A model generated the notes under the pieces. That model was given only the letters and a program-made list of their open reading frames with translations. It searched no databases and was not told the DNA's origin. The position numbers and the translations under genes are program-made. From Alviniconcha marisindica (lineage: Eukaryota > Mollusca > Gastropoda > Provannidae), in assembly GCA_018857735.1 (NCBI GenBank), contig JABMCL010002217.1:229501-293500 (forward strand): DNA of 64,000 nucleotides, written 5' to 3'. Below, piece by piece: positions 12,401 to 23,070 of this stretch (positions are counted from its first letter, which is position 1; each line of letters begins with the position of its first letter).

Positions 12401-12925
12401 AGAGTCCATGTTGGAGGATTGGTGGAGGGACGTCGTGGCGGTCTGCTCTCTGGAGGGAATGCTCACTCAGTCTGACTCTGCTGCGACTTAGCTAACACTG
12501 TCGTCAGTTGGGGACCTAGTACTACCAGCGGGATGCCCGTTTCTCTACGGTTCCCAGGGCTCTGATTCTTAGAGATGTGACAAATCCCATAGCCCCATAG
12601 AAATTAGAGAAAAAAGGATAATAATTCATATTAATGGCTCACCCCATTTGACACCTTTCTGGCTTTTTGTGAATAAAAAGGGGTCTTATTTTTCATTCAT
12701 AAACTCCAGCGTAATGATATGTGTTATATGGAAGAAGACGACTTTGGTGAAGCAGACGAATCTTCATGAAAACCTTACCTGAAACCGGCACGACACGACG
12801 GATACTCGTGTGGCTGTCCCAAACGCTAGCAGCTGACAGGACCACTGGAACGGCGAAAACTCCACGCATCGAACCACCTCTTGGCATGGAATTGAGTAGG
12901 TACTGGATTTCACCTCTTCCTTCAT
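3361..12925 (-). CDS. NUP37: Nucleoporin Nup37, WD40 subunit of the Y (Nup107-160) complex (gene span, 7 coding exons)
   Basis: Nup37 is a seven-bladed WD40 beta-propeller that docks on Nup160 in the Y-shaped scaffold of the nuclear pore; in vertebrates it also travels with that complex to kinetochores. Seven exons join in frame (147+125+82+186+211+125+117 nt) to give 330 residues, against 326 in human NUP37 as I recall it. Matching landmarks in order: VEFSPF (21-26), DGMDY and LAWSP in exon 2, RVFTSDL in exon 3, LKGHTDF at the start of exon 4, SPGM-like APGMAVCWHPDE near its end, GAVAGSDW in exon 5, NKRP then FRWS across exons 5-6, and GLTWH...GGDQK in exon 7. The start was chosen because MKEE aligns with the family's short N-terminus. 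All introns have GT-AG ends. The family call is secure; function in this animal is inferred. Confidence 0.95.
4222..4346 (-). CDS. NUP37: NUP37 exon 6
   Basis: 125 nt. It completes the split Asn codon of exon 5 to give NKRPAHVEGARSFRW, a close match to the vertebrate NKRP...FRW segment. The donor is caacag/gtgaag and the acceptor is cacacctctag/acaaac. The acceptor and the sequence around it are copied in the tandem array that begins at the next base (4347). Confidence 0.93.
4341..5010. repeat. 58-bp minisatellite copied from the NUP37 exon 6 acceptor
   Basis: About 11 copies of a unit of roughly 58 bp, starting with the true exon 6 splice acceptor. On the minus strand each unit reads gttgcagcacacctctag/acagac, against gttgcagcacacctctag/acaaac at the real site. 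Most copies keep a pyrimidine-rich lead and an intact AG. Copies differ in gacgactgag versus gacagctgag and in an inserted gaggt. Confidence 0.93.
5011..5311. other. NUP37 intron 5 spacer between arrays
   Basis: AT-rich unique sequence between the 58-bp and 30-bp arrays; nothing recognisable. Confidence 0.6.
5312..6132. repeat. 30-bp minisatellite related to the exon 6 acceptor array
   Basis: About 27 copies of a 30-bp unit, tttgtccagaggtgtgcttc then acctcagttg. It shares the (t/c)agaggtgtgct core with the neighbouring 58-bp array. On the minus strand most copies read cacacctctgg, so the acceptor AG has become GG; a minority keep ctctag. Because 30 is divisible by 3, frames stay open across the array on both strands. 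Confidence 0.95.
6133..6812. other. NUP37 intron 5 unique part
   Basis: Intronic sequence between the 30-bp array and the exon 5 donor. It contains loose degenerate repeats (aaaccac...gagactgcaaaa) but no exon-like signal. An open frame at 6133-6555 has no recognisable protein similarity. Confidence 0.55.
6813..7023 (-). CDS. NUP37: NUP37 exon 5
   Basis: 211 nt, phase 0 in, ending with one base of a split codon (ttta/gtatgtg). It encodes LMVGQKDGIIRFF, then GAVAGSDWIVFDTS, the signature blade of the family, where human has LMVAEKNGTIRFY and GAVAGNDWLIWD. An upstream gt (tcaag/gttggc) was rejected because its phase does not join exon 6. Confidence 0.93.
7024..7535. other. NUP37 intron 4, unique part
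   Basis: A short CA microsatellite lies against the exon 5 acceptor (about 7028-7050), followed by unique AT-rich sequence up to the exon-derived array. Nothing else was recognised. Confidence 0.55.
7536..9332. repeat. Minisatellite amplified from the NUP37 exon 4 end and its 5' splice site
   Basis: About 19 tandem copies, first of about 75-85 bp and then (8610-9332) of about 105 bp. On the minus strand a unit contains gatgaaccactgaag/gtttgt, against gatgaaccgctaaag/gtttgt at the real exon 4 end. The preceding stretch atgtttagactgaca matches atgtttaaactgaca inside the exon. Each copy therefore carries part of the exon, the 5' splice site and the start of the intron. The longer units add a block containing gccagcatgctgccgcgcta. 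Confidence 0.94.
9333..9518 (-). CDS. NUP37: NUP37 exon 4
   Basis: 186 nt, phase 0 at both ends, residues 119-180. It encodes VLKGHTDFVNSVTF, then ASTGDDLTCRVW, then APGMAVCWHPDEPLK; the vertebrate protein has LEGHTDF, SDDHTCRIW and SPGMSVCWHPEE. The donor is ctaaag/gtttgtg and the acceptor gtcttcag/gtcctg. Confidence 0.95.
10018..10064 (-). repeat. Dispersed repeat fragment (gcgtaaaacaccaagttact type)
   Basis: The stretch gttgactgggcgtaaaacac followed by caagttacttgctta is the reverse complement of a segment at 24332-24369, and a diverged copy lies at about 32994-33032. The presence of three related segments, each ending in a gtaa-rich tail, suggests the 3' end of a SINE or LINE family. Confidence 0.6.
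10184..10298. mobile_element. Short hairpin element, MITE-like
   Basis: The ends are inverted: gcaaaatataattat on the left and ataattatattttgt on the right. Inside them a second inverted pair, cttggtccctctt and aagagggaccgag, folds into the same stem around a loop of about 20 nt. There is no coding capacity. Target-site duplications are not clear, so this could instead be a simple palindrome. Confidence 0.5.
10566..10647 (-). CDS. NUP37: NUP37 exon 3
   Basis: 82 nt. It completes the split codon from exon 2, then encodes FAAGCDDHNVRVFTSDLN; the vertebrate counterpart ends RLFTSDL. The donor is gcacag/gtactg and the acceptor gattttcag/tttt. Confidence 0.92.
11414..11538 (-). CDS. NUP37: NUP37 exon 2
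   Basis: 125 nt, residues 50-91. It encodes EEDSELDGMDYTHIK and then HGVACLAWSPKTS, matching EEEADVEG and GIAWSPET of the human protein. Two in-frame donors lie three bases apart (ct/gtggta and ctgtg/gtatgc). The second has the better consensus and is used here; the choice adds or removes one residue. The acceptor is ggtgttctag/gaagaa. Confidence 0.9.
11735..11905 (-). mobile_element. LINE reverse-transcriptase fragment (jockey/CR1 type), decayed
   Basis: On the minus strand, frames change but the order of motifs is that of a non-LTR reverse transcriptase: FSKVSHSLLLHEL (family: FSKAFDxVSHxLLLxKL), then YGVSGKAK, then SSLNDRWQAVVVDCKKSDFI in another frame. It is truncated at both ends, and the SINE at 11907 abuts its upstream edge. 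Clade assignment is uncertain. Confidence 0.65.
11907..12190 (+). mobile_element. tRNA-derived SINE
   Basis: The head has an A-box-like tagtgtagtggtgggcac at 11917-11934 and a B box ggttcaaaacc at 11961-11971, spaced as in a tRNA. A non-tRNA body follows (ggctcctacccagagctggg). It lies in NUP37 intron 1 directly against the LINE fragment. The exact 3' end is not defined. Confidence 0.7.
12191..12778. other. NUP37 intron 1 remainder
   Basis: GC-richer sequence at 12290-12560 with short open frames on the minus strand (for example SRPPRRPSTNPPTW) that I do not recognise. It may be more of the LINE whose RT piece lies at 11735-11905. No splice-bounded exon was found. Confidence 0.45.
12779..12925 (-). 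CDS. NUP37: NUP37 exon 1 with start codon
   Basis: 147 coding nt, residues 1-49, donor gtttcag/gtaagg. The ATG at 12923-12925 has A at -3 (acaaaATGA) and gives MKEEVKSSTYSIPCQEVV, resembling MKQDASRNAAYTVDCEDYV of the human protein. The same frame is open further upstream to about 13024, but the family's length favours this start. The 5' UTR probably extends to about 13.0-13.05 kb. Confidence 0.9.
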
Positions 12926-13049
12926 TTTGTTCCGGTAATATTCTAGCGAAGACCAAATGATACTCTTCGGTTCTTGTTCTATGCGTCCTGCCGCGCTTTG
13001 AAGGAAGATGTGAGAGTTCCTCAAGGGAGATAACTGACACTACACATCA

Positions 13050-15020
13050 GCTTTAGGGGCCCAGTTGTACAGCCACGAGCATTGAATAACACTTAGTTCT
13101 AAAAACACGCATTTCATTTGTTATACAGACATTTAGCCATTGAAATGTTAAACAAGACAGCGCTTTATAAAAGGGATCATCAATCCAGAGATTTCACCAT
13201 CCATAAATGGGCCATGGCAAGAGATTCAAAGTTGTTGCTCAGTCCAAACTGACATTACTATCAAAGGACAACTGCACAGTGTTCTCTCCTATCACTGCAT
13301 CAGCAACTAGAGCCTATAGTCCAGGCCATCTGATTTACTGTGTTAGTGTGTATGCCAGACTGGCTGCTTTTCAATTCACCTCCAAACCCCACCACTGTAG
13401 CTAAAGCTGTTGTAATGTCCTCTCACTCCATTACTAGACAAGAATCACACACAGTGAGTTACTGAGGTGTGTATTCAATGTGTCCCAGAAGACAATGCTA
13501 GGGAGGGAAGGACATCCAGTGCAGAGAATCAGGGAGCAGGGAAGAGACAGAGACGGGCGCGGGACCAGGGAAAAAGGCGGGAGCTTATCTGTGAATGTTC
13601 AAGGGTTCCAGACTTGAACAGGCCCGTGAAATCAGGCCTAACTGCCTTTACTATGACTACTGGTTATAACAGCCGTAAAGGTAGATCTATAATCTGTAGC
13701 TAAAAGCAGATCCATACCTTCGGTCACTGACAGCTGCAATCACAGACTGTTTCACACTACACAGAAAGAGCATGTTCTCTCTGTCAATGACTTAAACACT
13801 GAACATTCTGTTTCAAGATCTGGGAGTCATTTGCTTCTCACTCAAGAAGCACAATGTTATTTCAGCATTACAAAGTTTTAGAAGGGTATAACAAGAAGGC
13901 TGAAAGAATGGGGGGAAGTGGGAGAGTGTGTGTGTGTGTGTGTGAGGGGGGTGGGGGGGGGGGGGGGGGGGGGGGGGGGGTGGTGGTGGTGGTGGTACAC
14001 AACAAATTAAGACTTTTGAGCCCTACTTGCAAACTGCTTTAAAATCAGAATGCAATAACATTTGCTGCCTTTACAGCCAGATCTGGCAGACACCAATGGG
14101 TTATGTTTTTTCTTTGTGGCACCTTGTAATTTGAATGCTTTACGGTTTGCAAATGTGTACACACGCACAGATTGTAGGCAGTTTTTTAACATTTTATTTT
14201 TTAAAAACTATTTTAGGATAATTTGTGCTCCCCCCATTTCTTCCCATTGAAGTATATAAATTTATATATATATACATGCCAGAAGTGGTCTTTTCACTGA
14301 CAGGGTCAATGTATTCAAGCAAGATCAAGACACACACAGTGACATACACAGGCAAGTACGCACACACACACACACATGTGCCCATTCTCTCAGTCTCATA
14401 CACACACACACACGCACACATACCACATAATTCGTCTTATCTTCATTACACATATTTATTCCTTGTATGACAACTGGTTTAACCATTGCTCAAAACTTAC
14501 ATCTCTAATGAACACAAAACCTTTAAATAAACTGATTAAAAAAAACACAAGAACAGTTTAAAGTGCAACTTACAGAAAATCATCCAATCCATAATACACT
14601 GAATGCAGTGACAGGCCTTTGAATGAAAACAAAACACTTTTCTGCATAGTCTATACAACAGAATGAAGCGGAAACTTGTGGCTCATTCTAACTCACAGGC
14701 AACATCACAAAGCTGAAATGCAACAATAGAAAGCCGTTCCAATAAAACCATGTCCCCACAACTGATCAACTGAAAACTGAGGACACCATGACGAATCTTC
14801 TCAGAACATTTTTATTTTATTTTATTTTTTAATATATATATTTTTTCTAATGCAGTCCTTTTCCAGTTATGCATTATCCATTTTGGTAGGAGGAGGGGGT
14901 AGGGGGCAGAAAAGTAATGGCTAAAGCTGAGAAACCCTGTCTTTCATCTAAGAGCTCGAGCATTTCCTCTCCTTTAACTTTTCCACATGCAAAAATCTGA
15001 AACAGAATGAGGTCGAGCTG
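13050..15020. other. Upstream flank of NUP37, no gene recognised
   Basis: Unique sequence with a TG run, a 28-G tract and a TGG repeat at 13929-13996, and CA/TG microsatellites at 14330-14420. On the minus strand an AATAAA lies near 14456-14461; it could end a very long USP6NL 3' UTR, but nothing else supports that. The open frame at 13467-13703 has no recognisable similarity. Confidence 0.5.
13953..13980. repeat. Poly-G tract (28 G)
   Basis: An uninterrupted run of 28 G after a TG microsatellite and before a TGG repeat. It is a strong potential G-quadruplex on the plus strand and a likely site of length instability or sequencing error. Confidence 0.95.
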
Positions 15021-15286
15021 AATCAATGCACAAGGGAGTTAATTAGCACTCAAAATACGTAACACAAGTACAACAACAAAGACCCGAGTCGCCTATGGTA
15101 ACTCTCACCTGGCATGCGTGTAAATACAAGGTATATGATACATACATATAGAGGATGTGCCTCTGGTGGAATTTATATACCTTGTATTTACACGTGCCAG
15201 GTGAGAGTTACCATAGGTGACTCAGGTCTTTGTTGCTGTACTTGTGGTACGTATTTTGAGCGCTAATTAATTCCCTTGGGTGTTGA
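15021..15286. repeat. Long inverted repeat (foldback) with arms of about 115 bp
   Basis: The left arm 15021-15136 and right arm 15175-15286 are reverse complements with about a dozen mismatches. Matching pairs include ctcaaaatacgta / tacgtattttgag, atggtaactctcacctgg / ccaggtgagagttaccat and tacaaggtatat / atataccttgta. The 38-nt spacer holds a small hairpin, agagg-atgtg-cctct. There is no coding capacity. Confidence 0.92.
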
Positions 15287-15619
15287 TGTTCCACATGCAG
15301 TTCTCCATGCAGAAAGTATCTGCAGCTGAATCCTTTTCGCCCTTGGCAATGACCAGCTCTCTTTCCAGTCCAAGTGTTCAAAACTCTGTTGTTCACATTC
15401 CCAAAGTAACATGTTCATGCTCTCATGTTTACTACCCCCACACAAAATGTTCATGTGCCTGTGTCCACCGTCCACTCACAAAATGTTCAAGTTTCCATGT
15501 AAACTATTGCTGACAGGTTGTCAGCTTTGCACGTAAACTGCCTCCTCACAGAAGACCACATCCTTTTCATTTAACCATTTTGGGGTGGCGGTGATGGAGG
15601 TTGCATGTGTGTGTGTGTA

Positions 15620-15640
15620 TGTTGGGGGGGGGGGGAGGTG
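15620..15640. repeat. TG run followed by poly-G
   Basis: A tgtgtgtgtgtat stretch runs into a G tract of about 11-12 bases. It is one of the many poly-G tracts of this window. Confidence 0.8.
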
Positions 15641-15664
15641 AGTCTTTTATCAGGGGTTACACTA

Positions 15665-16180
15665 TACAAAGTCCATGCTGATGTGCAAACAAGCTCACTG
15701 GCATTCAGCTGACAAAGGCTGAGCTGATGTAAAGACAAGCTCACCGACATTCAGCTGACAAAGTCTGGGCTGATGTAAAGACAAGCTCACTGACATTCAG
15801 CTGACAAAGTCTGGGCTGATGTAAAGACAAGCTCACCGACATTCAGCTGACAAAGTCTGGGCTGATGTAAAGACAAGCTCACCGACATTCAGCTGACAAA
15901 GTCTGGGCTGATGTAAAGACAAGCTCACTGACATTCAGCTGACAAAGTCTGGGCTGATGTAAAGACAAGCTCACTGACATTCAGCTGACAAAGTCTGGGC
16001 TGATGTAAAGACAAGCTCACTGACATTCAGCTGACAAAGTCTGGGCTGATGTAAAGACAAGCTTGCTGACGCAAGGAACTGACAAAGTCTGTGTTGATGT
16101 ACAAACCAGCTCACTGACACAAGGAACTGACAGTCTGTGCTGATGTACAAACCAGCTCACTGACACAAGGAACTGACAAA
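15665..16180. repeat. Minisatellite, about 52-bp unit, about 9 copies
   Basis: Near-identical units of gctgatgtaaagacaagctc then accgacattcagctgacaaa and gtctgg. The last three copies (from about 16060) are diverged, with gcaaggaactgacaaag. It is intergenic, with no nearby exon. Confidence 0.94.
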
Positions 16181-17984
16181 GCCAGTTTGACAGGCTTGGC
16201 AATTATCTCGTTTTTGTTTGTCATTTTTGTTCTTGTTTTGTCATTTCTGTTTTTGTTTGTTGTTGTTTTCTGTCTGGAATTCAGTCTTCAGCAATTCCAG
16301 AATACAGAGTTCAGTCAAAATACTACATTACTTGCACCCATGCAAATACCACACTAATCATCTCCATTCATGCAGACAAAGCACACGCTGTTCAGTTCAG
16401 TCCTATCCCATCAGCCAAACCCAACACAATGCTTTTGGCACAGAACACTGCCACAAAAATAAAAGGCTCGCCACATTCAGGTTGAAAAAACAACAAAATT
16501 AACAAAGCAGAGAATAAAAAGGAAAAGAAAACAGTAAAACCACAGATAAAATTAATGCTTAGTGCCGATACAGGAGTTGTCTTAACATTACAGCCAAACC
16601 TGGATAATGCCAGACAGCGCAGACTCGACAATATGCTGACCAGTACCACCACAAAAACAAACACACAGGCTACAGAAACCAGGGATGGTTTTTTCTTTGC
16701 TTTCAACAACATGTTGTAAGTCAGTTATATTTTAAATGACTGCATGTCTGAAACATTCACAGCATTGTTTTGCTGTTGGCTTTTTAGCTGTTTTTTGTTT
16801 TGTTTTTTTGTTTTCTTTTTGCCACCAAGCAAACAAATCAGAAAAAGAGGGAGAAGAGCAAAATTAAAAGTATAAATGCAAATTAAAACGTGTTGGCACA
16901 TAATGATAATAACACAGACTTAATCAACAAAAATCATCAAGTAAGAATATACTCTCTGGGAGGGGTCAAAGTTGCCATTTAGCCACCATGCAAACTGTCA
17001 TGAATCTGCCGCAAGAAATCTACAGGAGCTACACATGATAAAAAATAAAAACCGCAAAGAAAAAACAATCACATGCACATGCACACGCATATACAGTTCA
17101 CACTAAAGACAAATGCACACATATTTATAACATAATATCTAAATTAAGATGAATGAATGAAAAATAAGTAATCAAACTTAGTCAATTTTCTGATCAAACC
17201 AAACAACATCAAAATGCAAATATGCTCAGTCAAGTCACATTCGAACCGGAAAATAACTTATATCTTAAAAAACAACACCCCACTCTCATGTGACCATGAA
17301 AATCCAGCATTAAACACGTGAAGCTCATTGAGGTTATCATAACGTGGAGTTCAAAATATAATCACTGAACATCTGACAACTGCCAAATTTCAGTTTCTGC
17401 TGATGGAGAAAATGCCTCCACTGAATATGCTATTTAAATACAGTTAATAATAATTAATATTACAACTATTACCAATGCTGATGACAGTCAAAGCACAGCT
17501 GCTCCAATTCTAATATATATGTAAACGTTTTGGACAGTAGAAGGCAGGGACAGAATAAACCTATGATTAAAAAACAAAACAAAACAAAAAACTGAGGAAT
17601 CGGTCATTAGACCCCCCCCCCCCCCCCCCCAAAAAAAAATGCTTTTGCTGAACAGGTTTTCATTCTGGTTATAAAGACCATTATTAAAATGAGACACTAC
17701 GTTCAAACGGATTAATCTGCTAAACCCCACATGGCTCTCAATGCCAAAACTGGAAGGGGAGGATATGGTGGGGGGGGGGGGGGGGGGGAACAGCCACTAC
17801 TGTAAATATGTAACAGTTCAACAACACCAACAAAAATATCTAAGCCTCGTTAAAAAAAGAAATGAAAAGAAAAAAAGCTGAAAGTTTGCAGCTCTAACGA
17901 CATGGAAGCCCCAAGTGGAACAGTAGTAAAGCCAGCAAAGCAAAACGAAGCCCAACACACCACTAAGACCTTTCTTCTGTCGCA
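16181..17984. other. Non-coding stretch
   Basis: AT-rich sequence with poly-C/A and poly-G tracts (about 17613-17630 and 17770-17788). No exon, RNA gene or repeat of known family was recognised. It may belong to a long USP6NL 3' UTR or to intergenic DNA. Confidence 0.45.
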
Positions 17985-18222
17985 CTTGCTTGTCCAGAGC
18001 AATGCGTCGGCATACACTTCACTTTGTCTGGAGCAATGCGTCGGCATACACTTCACGTTGTCTGGAGCAATGCGTCGGCATACACTTCACTTTGTCTGGA
18101 GCAATGCGTCGGCATACACTTCACTTTGTCTGGAGCAATGCGTCGGCATACACTTCCTTTGTCTGGAGCAATGCGTCGGCATACACTTCACTTTGTCTGG
18201 AGCAATGCGTCGGCACACACTG
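17985..18222. repeat. Minisatellite, 34-35-bp unit, 7 copies
   Basis: Tandem copies of gtctggagcaatgcgtcggc plus atacacttcacttt. They are almost identical, so the array is young. It generates three overlapping false open frames on the plus strand. Confidence 0.93.
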
Positions 18223-21200
18223 CTGGTACAAGCACACAGCCAGCACAGAGGCTGTTAACCAAGCATGTCCAGGCTCCAAACAAACGCACATGTAATATTA
18301 CGCCAACACACGCTCGTCTCAACATGCAGTCTTAATTCCCATCCCAAGCTACAGCTGTCACTCTCCATCCCCTCCGTGTGGATGGTGGACCGCACGCTCC
18401 ACATGAAGCCTTTACTCACAGTAACCATCACACAACCAGTCCTACAATAACCAACTCTTTGTGACCACAAGCAATTGTTTGCTGATAAAATGTATTATCA
18501 CTCTTTGTACATATATATATTTTTGAGAGAGGGAGGGAGAGCAGCCCATTTTGTTTTGTTTGGGGAAAATAAATACATAAACCTGTATTTTCTTTTGCAT
18601 AATTAATCTACAATTGTTTTCAGTTTCAGATTGATGAAAAGGTTTCTTGCTGCGTCAAGGACCCCCCACCCCCACCCACCCACAGTTTAGTCTGATCCTT
18701 GTACCATCTGGTGCACTTTCGCCCTGAACTACGGCCACGTTACGTAGCTCAGTGAAGTTCTATTTCATCCACTGTTTTTCCGTGCCAAATAACAATCGCA
18801 TTTATACATGTTACAGAGGTTACCCAAGTAAAGGATTCCCATGAAATGGGAAAGGACATTGTACTGTAAAAAATATGCACAACTGTTGTTGTTTTTTGGG
18901 GGGGGGGGGGGGGGGAGGAGGAGAGAAAAAGAGATACAGTGCTAAACTTGGCGTCATCAACAACATTGACAAAAATGTACACCTATTTGCTCTGACATGG
19001 CCTTAGTCGATTTGTTTGACAGTGAAAACTGACAAAACGTACACACACTGATCAGTTTTACAACAGCAAATGTGGGCAAGACTGGTTTACAACTGTACAA
19101 AACTCCACTACAAGACAACAGAGTGTCAAGCAATGACATCCAAAATGCTCCACAAGATGCAGAGGTGCATATCATAATCACTGACATCCAAGTGCATCTT
19201 GTCATAAATAGAAAATTGCCTGTGCAAGTACAAGGAGACAGAAATCTGTATATTCGTACACAGTACGGTCGTGCATTACTAATACTATACATGGCAGTGA
19301 TTTTCGATAAGTGTGCATTCCTGACACAAACTGCTAAAAGGAGTAGCCTACTCAAATGCGTGTCCGACATGTGCAAAATACGTCAGAATAAATACCATAC
19401 ACTTTGCACTTTGCTCGCAAATGTCTTGCTGATTTTACTTTGGTTACAAAAAGTGTTCTCAGCACACCCAGTACCCTGACATACGTGATTAGCTAGGACC
19501 CAAGACCCCACATGAAAGATGCCACAGTGTGTGACAAGCAGCTTCCTGTTCTTTCAGTGGACCATTCTCAGTAAGCTAGGTCACAGGGGGCCTCGCTTTC
19601 AATCTCGCTTTCCTTGCTGGCCTCAGCTCCTGAACATCGCTTGAAGACAGTCCCCACATAGTCACCTGCAAAACTTGGTTTCTAAAGCGTATATAAAATC
19701 ACCCGTTTTCATTTTTTATTTCCTCTCTTCTCTACTTTTCCAGCCACAGGACAAAACTTTGTTCTGAGAAGGGCTGCACATTTCATGGGCCGGTGCGCGG
19801 TCTTCACTCTACCTTCCTCTTATAGGCGCTGTTGCTGATGTCATATCAACCATGATGATTGCCACTCACCTGGGTCAGTCCACTATGACAAAATCAGCAA
19901 AATGAGCTTTGCACTTACCGGTACTTTCTCTGGCAGTGCAGCTCTGACCTTTCACAAAATATGGTGGACACAGTTCATTTCTGTGAGGTATCATCTCTGA
20001 CAGGTGTTTCAATCTCACTGCTGACCCGGTTTTCACAGCATCAACCAAAAGAGCTGTGTACTGTGAGCTACGCCCCGCTCGGTTAAAGCAGCAAAGGGAG
20101 CATTCTGAGTAGCCGCAAAATGCATTTGTTTGACATCAGATTAACACAGCGCATGGGAGACGGACATGAAGAATCTGAAACAGCTACGCATGCTGCTCAC
20201 AGGTCACATTGCATCACCGTTTACACATACAGGCAAAGAAGACAGCGTATCAGTTAGCAAATTATTGAACTGCTGACAAATGCTTGAACTGTTGACAGTG
20301 TTAATGCTGTCTGAAAACAGGTTCATGAGGCCTAACTCTCTGGGTACAACCTATGAACAACGGACAAACAGTCCAAAATCAGTGGCAAGTAAAATTCTTG
20401 CGGTTTTCTGCAGCCATGTTCAAAATTAGAACACAGGTCACCGCTATGCATGTTCTGGTGCTTTAGCTTGGAGCAAAATATATACACAGGTAGGAAATTG
20501 CAAAGTATACACTGTACACAATGACCATCCAAACGTAACCAGGCATTTGCATAAATCAGAATATACAACCAAAGTATGTACAAATATATTTTTACCCTAT
20601 GATCATATTCATTCCATGCAGATACATTTATATATATTCCATGCCTATTGGGCGGTTCCGTGAAGCTGGTTTGCATGAGTGAATGCCCTTTGTAATTTTT
20701 CGCGCAAGAAGTTGCGAGAGGTCTCAGTGTCACTTCCAGGCCGATTTCTGAGTAGGCGTTGCTTTACGCTGTGCATAACAATGGAAGTTGAACCTAAAAT
20801 TGCAAAGCAGTACAAATGCCACCACTGTTGCAGTTGCAAAAATTACTGGGGAAAGGAAATGGAGGGTGGGAAAAAAGTGTCTTTGTGCTTTCTTTTTTTC
20901 CGGCTGACCAGAAGGTCGCGAGTTCGTGGAAAAAATGCGTTTTGGGGCATCCTATAGCTCAAGCAACAAGTTATTGCTTGTTGCCAGACAAATTCTGACC
21001 ACGGGCCTCCAAAAATGCCTTTAAAATTGGCAGTGTAAAATTAGCAAATTCACTGTCACCGCCTTCCATTGTGAAGAAAGTACGCACCGGAAGTAAAAGC
21101 AGCCAAGGGAGTGAAACAATGGCGGGCAAAAGTCAAGGGAGTTAACAACCCCACCTGAACTGCCCAATACATAAATATATATGTGCACAGGCATGGAGTG

Positions 21201-22334
21201 ATATATATATATATATCTGTACAGCATTCCCAGAGAAAAGAAGCCACAAACCAGTGTGTTGCCTCAATTCCATTTTCTATGAAAGTACGAAACACACAGT
21301 GACAACAAATACAAAGTGAGTATTTCATGAGGAAGTGCACGTACACACATACAAAGTATCATTATATAAAAGTGCAAAAATGTTCCACAGATTCAGCCAT
21401 GAGGTTGTGATGGCATGAAACAGTCTCAGATCCCCTGGAACCCCTCTCCTCAGGACTTCCCTCTCTCCGTGCAATCACTGAATCCGACTTCAGACAATAT
21501 CTGTCTGGTGTTCGGTTCTCTTTAATCTCATGCTTGACAATGAGATTATAGAAACAATGTAGCAATTCACCTGTGCACTACTAAAAGAACAAGAAAAGGA
21601 AAGTGCCGTTTTGTAAACAACATCAAGTGTCACATGTAGAGCTACTGTACTATCGCCAACACGGTAGCAGTACTACTAAAATGACACGGAGAGTCTCTTC
21701 ACCAGCGGAGGTAAGAGTGCGGTGTGCTCGAAAAGGTGAACCAACGGCTTGCTGCATACTCGCTTACTGCCTTAATGTCTATCAGTGTTTAGGGCAGCAA
21801 CTGTTGCATGCACAACTCCATTCAAACTACACTTTGTCGTTCCGGCCACAGATGGAAAGATAACACAAGCCGACAGTGAAGCAGTCCAGTGCAAACACTA
21901 AAGAAGAAATGACAGTGTGTGGAAAAATGGCTTTGTACAGTTCAACAGTGAGGATTAGCCATGTAACTCTTGATAATGATTTTACTTTAAATGTTATTCA
22001 GAACAGAAACAAAAGAATAATATAAGAAGGATCACTGTAACGGAACTCTAGTGAAGAAAAGGAGGGAGCAGAAGAAGGAAAAGGAAGCAGATGATGGAGA
22101 CGACCGGGAGTAATGTGGTGCACAGTTGCAAAGGCGCCTTTTGTTTCACTGCTGTTGTTACTCTTTCAGCAAGTTTTTCCACAACCATTTTCTGAGTTAT
22201 GTACACGTACTGAAGCAGTTTTTCTTCTTCTACTTTTTATAAACACATTTCACATTACCTATATAAATTTTACTATTTCAAGTGAGCAGAAAAATATCTC
22301 CTGTAATAAAAACACAAATAAAAAACAAAACTAA
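18223..22334. other. Non-coding stretch, no gene recognised
   Basis: About 4 kb of low-complexity and unique sequence. It includes a poly-G tract (18898-18915), a small perfect hairpin gcaacaag-ttattg-cttgttgc near 20965 and a short TA run near 21200. The largest open frames (18957-19376 minus, 19072-19479 plus) overlap on opposite strands and resemble no known family. Confidence 0.45.
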
Positions 22335-23070
22335 AGGGATCTACATCTACCCTGAACATCTGTGCACATTTTATCATGCTTTTATAGTTAGTCTAATTTA
22401 GCTTTTATATTCTTTTATAGTTCTTTCCAAAATGTTGTGTTTTTGTTTTAGAAACATCTACCCTGAACATTTGAATATGTTTGATCATGCTTTTACAGTT
22501 AGTCTGTTTTAATTTAGCTTTTATATTCTTTTATAGTTCTTTCCTTTCCAAAATGTTGTGTTTTGATCTTGTTTTAGAAACCTCTACCCTGAACATTTGA
22601 ATATGTTTGATCATGCTTGTATAGTTCGTTTGTTTTAATTTAGCTTTTATAGTCTTTTATAGTTTTTTCCTTTCCAAAATGTTTTTCATTTGTTTTAGAA
22701 ACCTCTACCCTGAACATTTGAATATGTTTGATCATGCTTTTACAGTTCGTCTGTTTTAATTTAGCTTTTATAGTCTTTTATAGTTTTTTCCTTTCCAAAA
22801 TGTTGTGTTTTGATGTTGTTTTAGAAACATCTATCCTGAACATTTGAATATGTTTTATCATGCTTGTATAGTTCGTCTGTTTTAATTTAGCTTTTATAGT
22901 TCTTTCCTTTCCAAAATGTTGTTTTTCATTTGTTTTAGAAACATCTACCCTGAACATTTGAATATGTTTGATCATGCTTTTACAGTTCGTCTGTTTTAAT
23001 TTAGCTTTTATAGTCTTTTATAGTTTTTTCCTTTCCAAAATGTTGTGTTTTGATCTGGTTTTAGAATGCT
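22335..23070. repeat. Tandem repeat, about 120-125-bp unit, about 6 copies
   Basis: The unit contains atctaccctgaacatttgaa, then tatgtttgatcatgctttta, then gttttaatttagcttttata, then tttccaaaatgttg. Copies are 90% or more alike by eye. It is T-rich on the plus strand. Confidence 0.93.

Noticed and set aside
13467..13703. Arg-rich 78-residue plus-strand frame
   Set aside because: No motif or splice boundary was recognised. Composition alone is not enough to call a gene.
18957..19479. Overlapping 139-residue (minus) and 135-residue (plus) open frames
   Set aside because: Neither has recognisable motifs, codon bias or splice signals, and they occupy the same DNA on opposite strands.
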